From positions 1-64,000 of the forward strand of contig DATLXN010000012.1 in NCBI GenBank assembly GCA_035575715.1: a DNA stretch of 64,000 nucleotides, read 5' to 3'. Below are positions 51,481 through 60,560 of this stretch, in pieces; positions within the stretch are counted from its first letter, which is position 1, and every line of letters begins with the position of its first letter. Origin of the DNA: JACCSI01 sp035575715. GTDB taxonomy: Bacteria; Acidobacteriota; Vicinamibacteria; Vicinamibacterales; UBA2999. A program made the translations under genes and the position numbers. A model generated the notes under the pieces. It searched no databases, was not told where the DNA came from, and was given only the letters and a program-made list of their open reading frames with translations.

Positions 51481-53702
51481 GAGTCCTGTTCGTCCTCAAG
51501 CAACTCGGCTACATCCGCCACTTCGATTCGGTGGTGCGCGAACTGGCGCAGCGCGGTCATATCGTGCGGCTGGCGTGCCAGGACGGCGAAACGCAACTGC
51601 CCGAATCACTGACCGGTATCGCCGGTGTGTCGGCGGTGGCGTGGCCGGCCAAACGGGGGGACCAATGGGTTCGACATGCCAGCCTGGTTCGCCGCGCCGG
51701 TGACTATCTCCGCTACCTGGAGCCGTCATTCGTCGGCGCCAACAAGTTACGGGCGCGGGCCTTCGAAAAGCTGGCCGGCACGTTATCGGCGCATGAGCGT
51801 GTCGTAACGCCCGGCATGAGCGATGCCGCGCTGGCCCTGACTGCCGATGAACGCGATCGGCTGCGCGACCTGGTCGCGACCATCGAGCGCGCCATTCCGA
51901 GCGATCCAAAAATCGAAGCGTTTCTTACCGACGAAGCCCCCGATCTGATTGTGATCACGCCGCTCATCGATCTCGGCTCCGGCCAGACCGACATCGTCAA
52001 AGGCGCCGCCGCGCTCGGAATTCCAGCGGCGATGGCGCTGTTCAGCTGGGACAATCTCACCACCAAGGGCATCGTGCACGATGTGCCTGATCGCATCCTG
52101 GTGTGGAATCAACGCCAGCGCGACGAGGCGATCACCTTTCACGGTGTCCCTGAGGATCGCATTCGGATCACCGGCGCGCCGCGTTTTGACGAGTTCTTCG
52201 CGCTGACACCTGCCGCGTCACGCGACGCCTTTCTCGGTTCCCTGGGCCTCGACCGGTCAGCGCCCACCGTGCTGTATCTCGGGTCGTCGAAGTTCGTCGC
52301 CGAGAACGAGCGGACCTTTGTCGAACGCTGGTTGTCGCTGTTGCGGCAATCGCCGCAGCCGAGCCTCGCTGGCTGCAATGTGATCGTCAAGCCGCATCCC
52401 GATGTCAATCGGATGTGGGAAGCGGCCGACGCCACGCGCATCACACTCGGCAGCGGGCCGACAGTCAGCGCACTGGTCTCGCGTTCGTTGAACGACCCGC
52501 AAGCGGTGGTGGTGCAGGGAAAGTTTACCGCCGCGCAGCTCCTCTACGAATGCCTGGCGCATGCGGATGCAGTCGTCGCGCTCAACACCAGCGCCGAACT
52601 CGAAGCGGGGATTCTCGGCAAGTCGGTACTGACGCTGCCCGCCGGCGACGACGTGGCTGATGGGCAGGAAAACACGCTGCACTACCACTACCTGTTGAAA
52701 GAGCATGGTGGCCACGTCGAGCGCGCCGCCACGATGGCCGAGCATCTGTCGTCGCTGGCCGCCGCGCTCGAGACGAAAACGCCGGCGGGACGCTCACCGT
52801 TTATTGCCGAGTTCCTGCGCCCGATCAGCGACGGTCGCACGCCGACGGTGGTGTTCGTCGACGAACTCGAAGCGCTCGAGCAGAGCGGCTCGCAGGCTGA
52901 GTCCCGCGCCGGCACCCGAGCGTCACCACTGCCGCGGCCCACCTCCGAAGGAGACGCTGGCGGGGCCGCGCAGAAGACGCGGCTGGATTACGACGGCTGT
53001 TCGGTCTGGCTCATGGTCAGCTCGCCGATGGAAGCCAAGTGGCGCGTTCGTGCGTGCGCGAAAGAGCCCTGGACGGTGGCGTGGCTCGAGCGCCTCACCG
53101 AAACCAACGTGCTGTATGACATCGGAGCCAATGTCGGCGCTTTCAGTATTCTCGCGACCAAGCGCTTAGCCAATCGCCTTCGGGTGGTCGCTTTTGAGCC
53201 GGGCTACGCGACCTTCGCGCGCCTCTGCGACAACATTGTGGTCAACGGCTGCGACGCGAGCATCTTGCCGATTGCCAACCCGTTGTGGTCGACGACGGCG
53301 CTGACCGCATTCAAGTATCGCAGTCTCGACCCCGGCCAGAGCCGTCACGCGATGAAGGATCGCGAGATGTTTCGTCCGAAGCACAACGATCGCGATCGTG
53401 CAACCGAGCGCTACGTGCAACCGATGCTGGCGGTGGCGCTCGACGATCTGATGCGTTCCTACAGTCTGCCCGTGCCGACGCACATCAAGCTTGATGTCGA
53501 CGGCGCGGAGATGCACGTCCTGAACGGTGCGCGCGAGCTGCTGCGGAGTTCTGAGCTGAAGTCGGTACTGATTGAAGTCGACCGGGCGCTGGTCGACGAG
53601 GTCAGCGCGTTGATGGCGACGACCGGCTTGCAGCAGGCGGCGGTGCACAATCGCGAGCACAAGGCGCACGGGCCGCTGTATTTCGAGTTTGCCCGCGTCT
53701 GA
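51477..53702 (+). CDS. Fusion: array glycosyltransferase + FkbM methyltransferase (741 aa)
   Basis: Residues ~1-470 are a diverged member of the array family: VLFVLKQLGYIRHFDSVVRE, AMALFSWDNLTTKGIVHDVP, VWNQRQRDEAITFHG, ITGAPRFDEFF, VKPHPDVNRMW, ADAVVALNTSAELEAGILGK and QENTLHYHYLLKEHGG. A Pro/Ser-rich linker (~475-500) follows. Residues ~515-741 are an FkbM methyltransferase with VLYDIGANVGAFSILATKRL, VVAFEPGYATFARLCDNIVV, and HIKLDVDGAEMHVLNGAREL. One chain could thus transfer a sugar and O-methylate the same product, possibly as chain terminator. Methyl capping is known to control length of ABC-exported O-antigens, so this is a tempting but inferred role. Confidence 0.75.
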   Translation: MRVLFVLKQLGYIRHFDSVVRELAQRGHIVRLACQDGETQLPESLTGIAGVSAVAWPAKRGDQWVRHASLVRRAGDYLRYLEPSFVGANKLRARAFEKLAGTLSAHERVVTPGMSDAALALTADERDRLRDLVATIERAIPSDPKIEAFLTDEAPDLIVITPLIDLGSGQTDIVKGAAALGIPAAMALFSWDNLTTKGIVHDVPDRILVWNQRQRDEAITFHGVPEDRIRITGAPRFDEFFALTPAASRDAFLGSLGLDRSAPTVLYLGSSKFVAENERTFVERWLSLLRQSPQPSLAGCNVIVKPHPDVNRMWEAADATRITLGSGPTVSALVSRSLNDPQAVVVQGKFTAAQLLYECLAHADAVVALNTSAELEAGILGKSVLTLPAGDDVADGQENTLHYHYLLKEHGGHVERAATMAEHLSSLAAALETKTPAGRSPFIAEFLRPISDGRTPTVVFVDELEALEQSGSQAESRAGTRASPLPRPTSEGDAGGAAQKTRLDYDGCSVWLMVSSPMEAKWRVRACAKEPWTVAWLERLTETNVLYDIGANVGAFSILATKRLANRLRVVAFEPGYATFARLCDNIVVNGCDASILPIANPLWSTTALTAFKYRSLDPGQSRHAMKDREMFRPKHNDRDRATERYVQPMLAVALDDLMRSYSLPVPTHIKLDVDGAEMHVLNGARELLRSSELKSVLIEVDRALVDEVSALMATTGLQQAAVHNREHKAHGPLYFEFARV

Positions 53703-53705
53703 GCT

Positions 53706-55235
53706 ATGCGGGTGCTCTTTCATGCGCGTCACTTTGGTTACCTGCGAAATTTCGAGTCGGTCATTGCGGCACTGGCCGAGCGCGGCCACACGGTCCATCT
53801 GGCCGCCGACCGGCCGGAGACTGCCGGCGGCGAGGCGATGGTCGAACGGCTGGCCGCGCGGTTCGCGACCAACGTGTCATGGGGATGGACGCCGAGTCGC
53901 GACAATGACCGCTGGTCACCCTTGGTCATGCGGGTTCGTCTGGCACTCGACAACTTGCGCTACTGGGACCGCAGTTACGATCAGGCACCCCGCTTGCGCG
54001 CGCGTGCCAACGAGCGTACGCCGCGCGCCGTCCTCGCCGCGTTGCGCACACCGGCGTTCGCCGGTCCGACCGGCCGGGCGTGGCTGGCGCGCGGGCTGCG
54101 ACGTCTGGAGCGGGCGGCTCCGATCGATCACCGCTTTGTGCAGTTCCTCCGTGACCAGCGGCCGGACGCGCTGGTCGTGACGCCGCTGGTCGACCTCGGA
54201 TCGCCGCAAGCCGAAACGGTGCGGGCGGCCCGAACCGTCGGTGTTCGGACGGCGCTCGGCGTCGGCAGTTGGGATCATCTGTCGAGCAAAGCGCTGGTGC
54301 GCGAACACCCCGATCGCGTGTTCGTCTGGAACGAGACTCAAAAGCGCGAAGCGGTCACGATGCACGGCCTCGACTCGGCGCGGGTGGTGGTCACCGGGGC
54401 GCAGTGTTACGACCACTGGTTTGATCGCACCCCAAGCCGGTCGCACCGCGACTTCTGCGCCGCGGTCGGCTTGCCGGCTGGCGAGAAGTTCATCCTGTAT
54501 GTGTGCTCGTCACTCTTCAAAGGCTCGCCGCCGGAGCCGGTGTTCGTGCGGCACTGGCTCGAGTCGGTCCGCCAGCACCCGCAGCTGCGTGAGACGCCGG
54601 TCCTGATTCGTCCGCACCCATCGCGGATGCAGGAATGGGATGGTGTCGACGTGTCGGCATTCGCGCGTGTCGCATTCGCCGGCGGCTATCCCATTGATGC
54701 CGCATCCCGGGCAGACTATTTCGACGCGCTGTACCACTCCTCAGCGGTCGTCGGTCTCAACACCAGCGCCTTCATCGAAGCGGGAATTGCCGGACGCCCG
54801 GTGTTGGCGCAGCTGCATCCGGACTTCCGCGACAACCAGAGCGGCACGCTGCACTTCCGCTACCTGGTCGATGGCGGCCTCCTCGACGTCGCTGACACCA
54901 GCGACGAGCACCTGACGCAATTGCACACGGCCTTGACGAGTGATCCCAGCGCGCCGCGCCGGGAGCGATTTATTCGCGACTTCGTCCGGCCCTACGGACT
55001 CGAGGTTCGCGCCACTGACCGGTTTGTCGAGGCGCTCGAGTCCTGGGTCAGTGAGCCCGCACCAGCACCGCGTACCGTGCAGACGCGCGGGCCGGCACGT
55101 CTCGCGCTGGCCGGGTTGCGCGTGGCGGCGCAAACGGCCCGCGGACAACAGTGGATGCTCGACGAGCGTGAAGCAGCGAAGCGCGCGGCCCGCCCGTCGG
55201 CGCCGGCCAAAGCCCTCTCGGCCAAACATCGCTGA
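53706..55235 (+). CDS. Putative GT-B glycosyltransferase, array paralog 5 (509 aa)
   Basis: A clear array member: VLFHARHFGYLRNFESVIAA, ALGVGSWDHLSSKALVREHP, FVWNETQKREAVTMHG, VTGAQCYDHWFDRTPSRSHR, LYVCSSLFKGSPPE, LIRPHPSRMQEW, DYFDALYHSSAVVGLNTSAF and QSGTLHFRYLVDGG, ending FVRPYGLEVRAT. It has a short basic tail (EREAAKRAARPSAPAKAL-like). The ATG at 53706 is 3 bp after the preceding stop. The next paralog starts inside its stop (TGATG). Confidence 0.67.
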   Translation: MRVLFHARHFGYLRNFESVIAALAERGHTVHLAADRPETAGGEAMVERLAARFATNVSWGWTPSRDNDRWSPLVMRVRLALDNLRYWDRSYDQAPRLRARANERTPRAVLAALRTPAFAGPTGRAWLARGLRRLERAAPIDHRFVQFLRDQRPDALVVTPLVDLGSPQAETVRAARTVGVRTALGVGSWDHLSSKALVREHPDRVFVWNETQKREAVTMHGLDSARVVVTGAQCYDHWFDRTPSRSHRDFCAAVGLPAGEKFILYVCSSLFKGSPPEPVFVRHWLESVRQHPQLRETPVLIRPHPSRMQEWDGVDVSAFARVAFAGGYPIDAASRADYFDALYHSSAVVGLNTSAFIEAGIAGRPVLAQLHPDFRDNQSGTLHFRYLVDGGLLDVADTSDEHLTQLHTALTSDPSAPRRERFIRDFVRPYGLEVRATDRFVEALESWVSEPAPAPRTVQTRGPARLALAGLRVAAQTARGQQWMLDEREAAKRAARPSAPAKALSAKHR

Positions 55236-56929
55236 TGCGCATTCTATTTATCACCCGGCACTTCGGCTGCCTGCGTAATTTCGAGGCGGCGCTCAAGGTG
55301 TTGGCGGCGCGTGGGCACCAGGTCCATCTCGCCGCGTTGCAGGAAGAAGCGCAAGGCGGGTTCGAGCTGGTGACGCGCCTTGCGCAATCAACGCCCGGCA
55401 TTACCGTCGGCTGGACGCCATCGGTCGAGACGCAGCATGAACGTGATTTGGCGCGACACGTGCGGCTCGGGATCGATTACCTGCGCTACCTCGAACCCGC
55501 CTATGCCGCGACGCCGCGACTCAAGGCCCGCGCCGAGGAGCGGGCGCCATCTGCGATCCTGGCGTTGCTGCGGCTGCCGGGATTGGGCACGGCGCCGGCG
55601 AGACGCTCCCTGGCGACGGCCCTGTGCCGGGTCGAAGACGCGCTGCCGCAGAACCAGGCGATCGTCGACTATCTCGAGGCGCAGCGCCCGGATGTCGCGC
55701 TGTTCACCCCATTGATTGGTCTCGGCACACCGGAAGTCGATTACCTATCGACTGCGCGCGAACTCGGGATCCGCACCGTCTTCTGCGTGTGGAGCTGGGA
55801 CAACCTCTCGAGTAAATCGATCCTGCGTGACATGCCGGATGCGATCACGGTGTGGAACGAGACTCAGCGTCACGAGGCGGCGACCTTTCACAACGCGCCG
55901 GCCAACCGGGTGCTGGTCACCGGCGCGCAGTGTTTTGATCATTGGTTTGGGCGCGAGCCGAGCCGCACCCGCGAACAATTCTGCGCGGAAGTCGGACTGC
56001 CTTCCGACCGCCCGTTCCTGCTGTATGTCTGTTCGGCGTTATTCCGCGGCAGCCTGCCGGAAGCCGACTTCGTGTCTGACTGGATCGACGGCCTCCGCGC
56101 CAGCGGCGATTCGCGTCTGCGTGACATTCCGATCCTGGTCAGGCCTCATCCGGCGCGGACCGGCGAATGGGACAACTGGACGCCGCGTGACCACGTCGTG
56201 GTCTGGGGCTCCAACCCGATCACAGCGAAGGCGCGTGACGACTATTTTGATTCGCTGTACTACGGCGAAGTCGTGGTCGGCCTCAACACCAGTGCGATGC
56301 TCGAAGCGGCCGTGCTCGACAAGCCGGTGCTGACGGTGATGCTGCCGGAGTACGCCGAGAATCAAGAAGGCACGCTGCATTTCCGCTACCTGCTCGATCC
56401 CGATCACGGGCTGCTGCATGCGACGCGCACCATTGACGACCATGTCACCAATCTGGTGAGCGTGCTCGATCATCCCGCCGCGGCCCGGGCGCGTAGCCGG
56501 GGCTTCGTCGAACACTTCCTGCGGCCGTGCGGTCTCGCTGTCAACGCCACGGAGAAATTCGTGGCCGCCGTTGAACAGGTCCTGGCCGCGCCCGCCCAGC
56601 CCGCCTTGCAGCGGCCTTCCGGCGCGGTATCGCGGTGGTCGGTGCGTATGCTCGAGCGCGCCTTCGCGCACCCGTCAGCGCGACTGTGGCTGCTCGGACC
56701 ACGCGAGCGCGAGCAGCAAGCGCGCCGCGACCTGCATCACCGCGAGAAGAAGCAGAAGAAACTCGCCCACGCGTCAGCGCGCGAGAGCCGTCAAGCCGAG
56801 AAAGAAGCGGCCAAGCGCGAACGTGACCGGCGTCACCGCGAGAGTCGCGGCCACAAGCGACGCGCGCAGGTCAAGCATGCGCTGGTGCAACGAGTGCGAC
56901 GCCTATTGCGAGCGGGATCGAATTCGTGA
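55235..56929 (+). CDS. Putative GT-B glycosyltransferase, array paralog 6 (564 aa)
   Basis: Array motifs are ILFITRHFGCLRNFEAALKV, VFCVWSWDNLSSKSILRDMP, VWNETQRHEAATFHN, VTGAQCFDHWFGREPSRTRE, LVRPHPARTGEWDNW, DYFDSLYYGEVVVGLNTSAM and QEGTLHFRYLLDPDHG, then FLRPCGLAVNAT. The last ~75 residues are nearly all Arg/Lys/Glu/Ala (HREKKQKKLAHASARESRQA), a probable coiled coil or nucleic-acid-like basic tail. The formyltransferase gene overlaps its stop. Confidence 0.67.
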   Translation: MRILFITRHFGCLRNFEAALKVLAARGHQVHLAALQEEAQGGFELVTRLAQSTPGITVGWTPSVETQHERDLARHVRLGIDYLRYLEPAYAATPRLKARAEERAPSAILALLRLPGLGTAPARRSLATALCRVEDALPQNQAIVDYLEAQRPDVALFTPLIGLGTPEVDYLSTARELGIRTVFCVWSWDNLSSKSILRDMPDAITVWNETQRHEAATFHNAPANRVLVTGAQCFDHWFGREPSRTREQFCAEVGLPSDRPFLLYVCSALFRGSLPEADFVSDWIDGLRASGDSRLRDIPILVRPHPARTGEWDNWTPRDHVVVWGSNPITAKARDDYFDSLYYGEVVVGLNTSAMLEAAVLDKPVLTVMLPEYAENQEGTLHFRYLLDPDHGLLHATRTIDDHVTNLVSVLDHPAAARARSRGFVEHFLRPCGLAVNATEKFVAAVEQVLAAPAQPALQRPSGAVSRWSVRMLERAFAHPSARLWLLGPREREQQARRDLHHREKKQKKLAHASARESRQAEKEAAKRERDRRHRESRGHKRRAQVKHALVQRVRRLLRAGSNS

Positions 56930-57759
56930 ATCGTCGTCCCATTCCGGGCAAGCCTCGGGTGATCGTGCTGACCAGCACCTTCCTGCGTCACCACTATCTG
57001 GTCAATACAGTCGCCGCGCACCTTGATCTGGTCGGGGTGTGGCAGGAACAGAAGTCGTTCAAGCCTCAACGCTACGCCGATACCGACGAGGACCACCAGA
57101 TCATTGCCGCGCATTTCACCGCCCGCGATCGCGCCGAAGACCGCTTCTTTGGCGACGACCAACAGGTGCAATTGCAGCAGGGAGCGCGAACCCGCGTCGG
57201 TCCACCGGGACTGGTCAACGAGGCCAAGCACATCGAGGTGATGGCCGCCCTTGAACCTGACGTGGTCCTGGTCTTCGGCACCGGTCTGCTTGGTCCGGCG
57301 ATCATCGAACGCTTCAGCGGGCGAATCATCAATCTCCATCTCGGCCTGTCGCCGTTCTATCGCGGCTCGGGGACAAATTTCTGGCCCCTGGTCAACGGCG
57401 AACCCGAATACGTCGGCGCCACCATTCACTATCTCGACGAGGGCATCGACACCGGGCCGATCATTGCCCACGCGCGTCCAGCCTTCGAGGCGGCCGACGG
57501 CCCGCACGAGATTGGCAACAGGGCGATCGTCGCCGGTACGACGATGTTGATGCGCGCTGCTTACGCGCACCTGGCCGGTCCGATCGCAGCCACGCCCCAA
57601 CACAGTCGCGGGCGGCTCTACCAACGCAAGGATTTCTCGGCTGCCGCCGTCCGCAGCCTGGCGCAGCACTTTGCGAGCGGCATGATTCCCGCCTATCTGG
57701 CCGACCAGGTCAAGCGCGATGCGCAGGTGCCGCTGATCGCTCTGGGGCACGAGTCGTGA
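56926..57759 (+). CDS. Formyltransferase (sugar N-formyltransferase-like)
   Basis: A 277-aa formyl_transf protein. The catalytic Asn and His lie in RIINLHLGLSPFYRGSGTNF, and the Asp in ATIHYLDEGIDTGPIIAHAR, corresponding to the Asn-His-Asp triad of methionyl-tRNA and sugar formyltransferases. No C-terminal OB domain of Fmt is present, so a small molecule such as a nucleotide-linked amino sugar is the likely substrate, with N10-formyltetrahydrofolate as donor. N-formylated sugars occur in several O-antigens. The GTG start overlaps the previous stop, and the next gene overlaps its end. Confidence 0.85.
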   Translation: MNRRPIPGKPRVIVLTSTFLRHHYLVNTVAAHLDLVGVWQEQKSFKPQRYADTDEDHQIIAAHFTARDRAEDRFFGDDQQVQLQQGARTRVGPPGLVNEAKHIEVMAALEPDVVLVFGTGLLGPAIIERFSGRIINLHLGLSPFYRGSGTNFWPLVNGEPEYVGATIHYLDEGIDTGPIIAHARPAFEAADGPHEIGNRAIVAGTTMLMRAAYAHLAGPIAATPQHSRGRLYQRKDFSAAAVRSLAQHFASGMIPAYLADQVKRDAQVPLIALGHES

Positions 57760-58703
57760 CGGTCAACGGCTGCCTGGTCGCGATGTATCACTACGTGCGT
57801 GACCCTGTGGCCAGCGGCGCTCGTCTCAACGCGTTGGCGACCGCGGACTTCGAAGCGCAACTGTCCTGGCTCGAGCCGAGGCGACAGCTTGTCGACTTTC
57901 CGCACTTTGCGGCGGCGCTGCAGGCACGGCAGCCACTGCATGCCACTGCGTTGCTGACCTTCGACGATGGCCTGGCCGATCATTACGAGTACGTCTTCCC
58001 GCGTTTGCGCCAGCGGCGCGCCTCCGGCGTGTTTTTTCTCGCCGGTGCGGCTCATGATCGAACGCCGCGATTATTGAACGTGCACAAGACCCATTTGTTG
58101 ATCGCGCAACTGGGCGCCGACCCATTCGCCGCCGCCGTCCGCGAAGCCATCGCCCGCGACCTCGTGGCTGTCGCCAACGGTCCGACCCGCTCGCCGGATG
58201 TCTATCGCTACGACGACGGCGCCTCACAGGCCGAGATCAAGCACCTGTTGAACTACCAATTGCCGCCGGCCACCGCCGATCGGGTGCTGGCCGATCTCTA
58301 CGCGGCACATGTCGGCGACGAGGTTGACGATGCGCGCCGTTTCTATCTGTCGAGCGCCGCGATTTGCGAGATGAGCGCCGCCGGCATGACCTTCGGGTTT
58401 CATACTGAGCAGCATCGCGTGCTGGCCCGTCTGACTGAGTCACAGCAAGGCGACGAACTGGGGCGCGGCGTGGCGCGCATCACCGAACTCACCGGCCAGA
58501 AACTGGTGCCATTCTGTTATCCCTACGGCCACGCGCATACCTACAACGCGACGACCATCGAGGTGTTGCGGCGCGCCGGGTATTGCGCGGCCTTTACGAC
58601 CACTCGGCGCGTCGCTGATCCGGCGTGTGATCCGCCGTTCGAGATTCCCCGTCTCGATACCCGTGACTTGCCGCCGTTCCACGCCACACCAGCAGATGCG
58701 TAA
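57756..58703 (+). CDS. Polysaccharide deacetylase (NodB-like)
   Basis: A 315-aa NodB-homology protein without an apparent signal peptide. The first motif ALLTFDDGLADHYEYVFPRL contains the metal-binding Asp-Asp pair. TFGFHTEQHRVLARLTES supplies the H-x-x-x-H metal ligands, and PFCYPYGHAHTYNATTIEVL is motif 3. The C-terminus holds EIPRLDTRDLP. Family enzymes remove N-acetyl groups from sugars. In this context, next to a formyltransferase, it may expose the amine that is then formylated; that order is inference. GTG 57756 overlaps the preceding stop, and its stop overlaps the next ATG region. Confidence 0.83.
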   Translation: MTVNGCLVAMYHYVRDPVASGARLNALATADFEAQLSWLEPRRQLVDFPHFAAALQARQPLHATALLTFDDGLADHYEYVFPRLRQRRASGVFFLAGAAHDRTPRLLNVHKTHLLIAQLGADPFAAAVREAIARDLVAVANGPTRSPDVYRYDDGASQAEIKHLLNYQLPPATADRVLADLYAAHVGDEVDDARRFYLSSAAICEMSAAGMTFGFHTEQHRVLARLTESQQGDELGRGVARITELTGQKLVPFCYPYGHAHTYNATTIEVLRRAGYCAAFTTTRRVADPACDPPFEIPRLDTRDLPPFHATPADA

Positions 58704-59850
58704 AATTTGTGTCGTCATTGGCTCGCGAGCCAACTACAGCAGCATCAAGTCGGCGATGCGCGCGATCAAGGCGCATCCCGACCTGCAGCTGCAGGTGATC
58801 GCCGGGGCGTCGGCGGTCCTCGATCGCTTTGGTTCGGTCGTCGATGTGATGGAGCGCGACGGCTATGCCGCCGATGCGCGCGTCAACATCATCATCGAGG
58901 GCGAAACGCCGCTGACGATGGCCAAGTCGACCGGGCTTGGGTTGCTCGAGCTGCCGACGTTGTTTGCCATGCTCAAACCGGATGCGGTGATCAGCGTCGG
59001 CGATCGCTTCGAAACCATGGCCACGGCGATCGCCGCGGCCTACATGAACATCCCGGTGGCCCACACCATGGGCGGCGAGGTGACCGGCACCATCGACGAG
59101 AGCATCCGCCACGCGGTGACCAAACTCGCGCATCTGCATTTTCCGGCGAATGCGCACGCCGCCGAGCGGATTATCCGCATGGGCGAAGATCCCGCGACGG
59201 TCCATACGGTCGGCTGCCCCCGCATCGACCTGGTCTCGGAGATCGCGGCGCTTGGCGCCAACGGCCTGGAGGCGGAATGGTTCGATCGCGAGGGGGTCGG
59301 CGGTCACGTCAATATCGACGAACCGTTCCTGCTGGTCAGCCAACATCCGGTGACCACCGAGTACGGCGACGGCGAGCGGCAGATTACGGAAACGCTCGAA
59401 GCGGTGGCGCTCCTGAAAATCCCGACCATCATGCTGTGGCCAAACGTTGATGCCGGATCCGAGGACGTGTCCCGAGGGATGCGGAAGTTCCGTGAAAATC
59501 GTCGTCCCGAGCACATGCGCTTTTACAAGAACTTCAGCGTCGACACCTTTGTGCGGCTGATGATGCGTGCGGCGTGTCTGGTTGGCAACTCCAGTGCGCC
59601 GATCCGCGAGGGCGCGTATCTCGGCGCGCCGGCGGTCAATATCGGCAGCCGCCAGGCCGGCCGTGAGCGTGGCGGCAATGTCGTCGATGCCGGATACCAC
59701 CGTGAAGAGATCGCCGCCGCGGTGCGGCGTCAGGTCGCGCATGGACGCTTCGCGTCGGCGACGACCTACGGTGACGGCAGCGCCGGGGACCGCATCGCCG
59801 CCATCCTCGCGACCACGCAGCTCAAGATTCAAAAGCAGATCACCTACTAG
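58696..59850 (+). CDS. UDP-N-acetylglucosamine 2-epimerase, hydrolysing (NeuC/LegG type)
   Basis: A 384-aa GT-B-like epimerase that converts a UDP-HexNAc to a free 2-epimer for sialic or legionaminic acid synthesis. ICVVIGSRANYSSIKSAMRA, DAVISVGDRFETMATAIAAA, VAHTMGGEVTGTIDESIRHA, and FPANAHAAERIIRMGEDPAT match the NeuC/LegG family, as do LLVSQHPVTTEYGD, LVGNSSAPIREGAYLGAPAV and NIGSRQAGRERGGNV. The length equals known members. It lies next to a CMP-sugar synthetase gene, suggesting a second nonulosonic acid pathway; a NeuB-type partner is not visible here. ATG 58696 fits the family N-terminus. Confidence 0.92.
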   Translation: MRKICVVIGSRANYSSIKSAMRAIKAHPDLQLQVIAGASAVLDRFGSVVDVMERDGYAADARVNIIIEGETPLTMAKSTGLGLLELPTLFAMLKPDAVISVGDRFETMATAIAAAYMNIPVAHTMGGEVTGTIDESIRHAVTKLAHLHFPANAHAAERIIRMGEDPATVHTVGCPRIDLVSEIAALGANGLEAEWFDREGVGGHVNIDEPFLLVSQHPVTTEYGDGERQITETLEAVALLKIPTIMLWPNVDAGSEDVSRGMRKFRENRRPEHMRFYKNFSVDTFVRLMMRAACLVGNSSAPIREGAYLGAPAVNIGSRQAGRERGGNVVDAGYHREEIAAAVRRQVAHGRFASATTYGDGSAGDRIAAILATTQLKIQKQITY

Positions 59851-59852
59851 CC

Positions 59853-60560
59853 GTGAAGGTTCTCGGCATCATTCCGGCGCGCGGCGGTTCGAAGGGCATC
59901 CCGCGCAAGAATCTCGCGCCGGTCGCCGGGCGTTCGTTGTTGGCGTGGACCATCGACGCCGCGACAGCGGCACGGTCACTGTCACGGCTCGTCCTCAGCA
60001 CCGAAGACCATGAGATCGCCGAGCAGGGTCGCATGATGGGGGTGGAAGTCCCGTTCCTGCGACCCGAAGGCCTCTCCGCGGATGACACCGCGATGCTGCC
60101 CGTACTGGTCGATGTCGTCGACCGCCTCGCCGCCGAGCAGGGATTTGAGACCGAGGTGGTGGTGTTGCTGCAGCCCACCTCACCGCTGCGGCGCGCGACG
60201 CACATCGACGAGGCGGTTGCCAAGTTGATTGCGACCGGCGCCGACTCGATCGTCAGTGTGGTCGCTGTTCCGCACCAGTTCACGCCGACCTCGGTGATGC
60301 GGGAAGAGAATGGACAGCTGCGTCCCTACGACGGAACGGCGAGTGCGACACGGCGCCAGGACAAGCCCGCGCTGTGGGCACGAAACGGCCCCGCTGTGCT
60401 TGCCGTTCGCGCGGCGGTGTTGCGCGCGGGCAGCCTGTACGGCGCCGACTCGCGTCCGATGGCGATGCACGAGCGCGAGTCGATCGACATCGATACGGCC
60501 TTCGACCTGGAACTGGCCGATTGGTTGTTGCGGCGAACGTTCACGGACCGCAGCGCGTGA
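59853..60560 (+). CDS. CMP-nonulosonic acid cytidylyltransferase (NeuA/LegF type)
   Basis: A 235-aa CTP-dependent activating enzyme for sialic-, legionaminic- or pseudaminic-type acids. The nucleotide-binding loop is GIIPARGGSKGIPRKNLAPV. The family motifs VLLQPTSPLRRATHIDEAVA, LSRLVLSTEDHEIAEQG, NGPAVLAVRAAVLRAGSLYG, and ESIDIDTAFDLELADWLL are all present. Two base pairs separate it from the epimerase gene, and the next glycosyltransferase GTG overlaps its stop. It differs from the SpsF/PseF-like domain at 24170, so two distinct CMP-sugars are probably made. Confidence 0.92.
   Translation: MKVLGIIPARGGSKGIPRKNLAPVAGRSLLAWTIDAATAARSLSRLVLSTEDHEIAEQGRMMGVEVPFLRPEGLSADDTAMLPVLVDVVDRLAAEQGFETEVVVLLQPTSPLRRATHIDEAVAKLIATGADSIVSVVAVPHQFTPTSVMREENGQLRPYDGTASATRRQDKPALWARNGPAVLAVRAAVLRAGSLYGADSRPMAMHERESIDIDTAFDLELADWLLRRTFTDRSA

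Noticed and set aside
58594..59832. A 412-aa reverse-strand ORF opposite the NeuC-type gene
   Set aside because: Its residues are the antisense image of a strongly conserved epimerase; it has no motif of its own.
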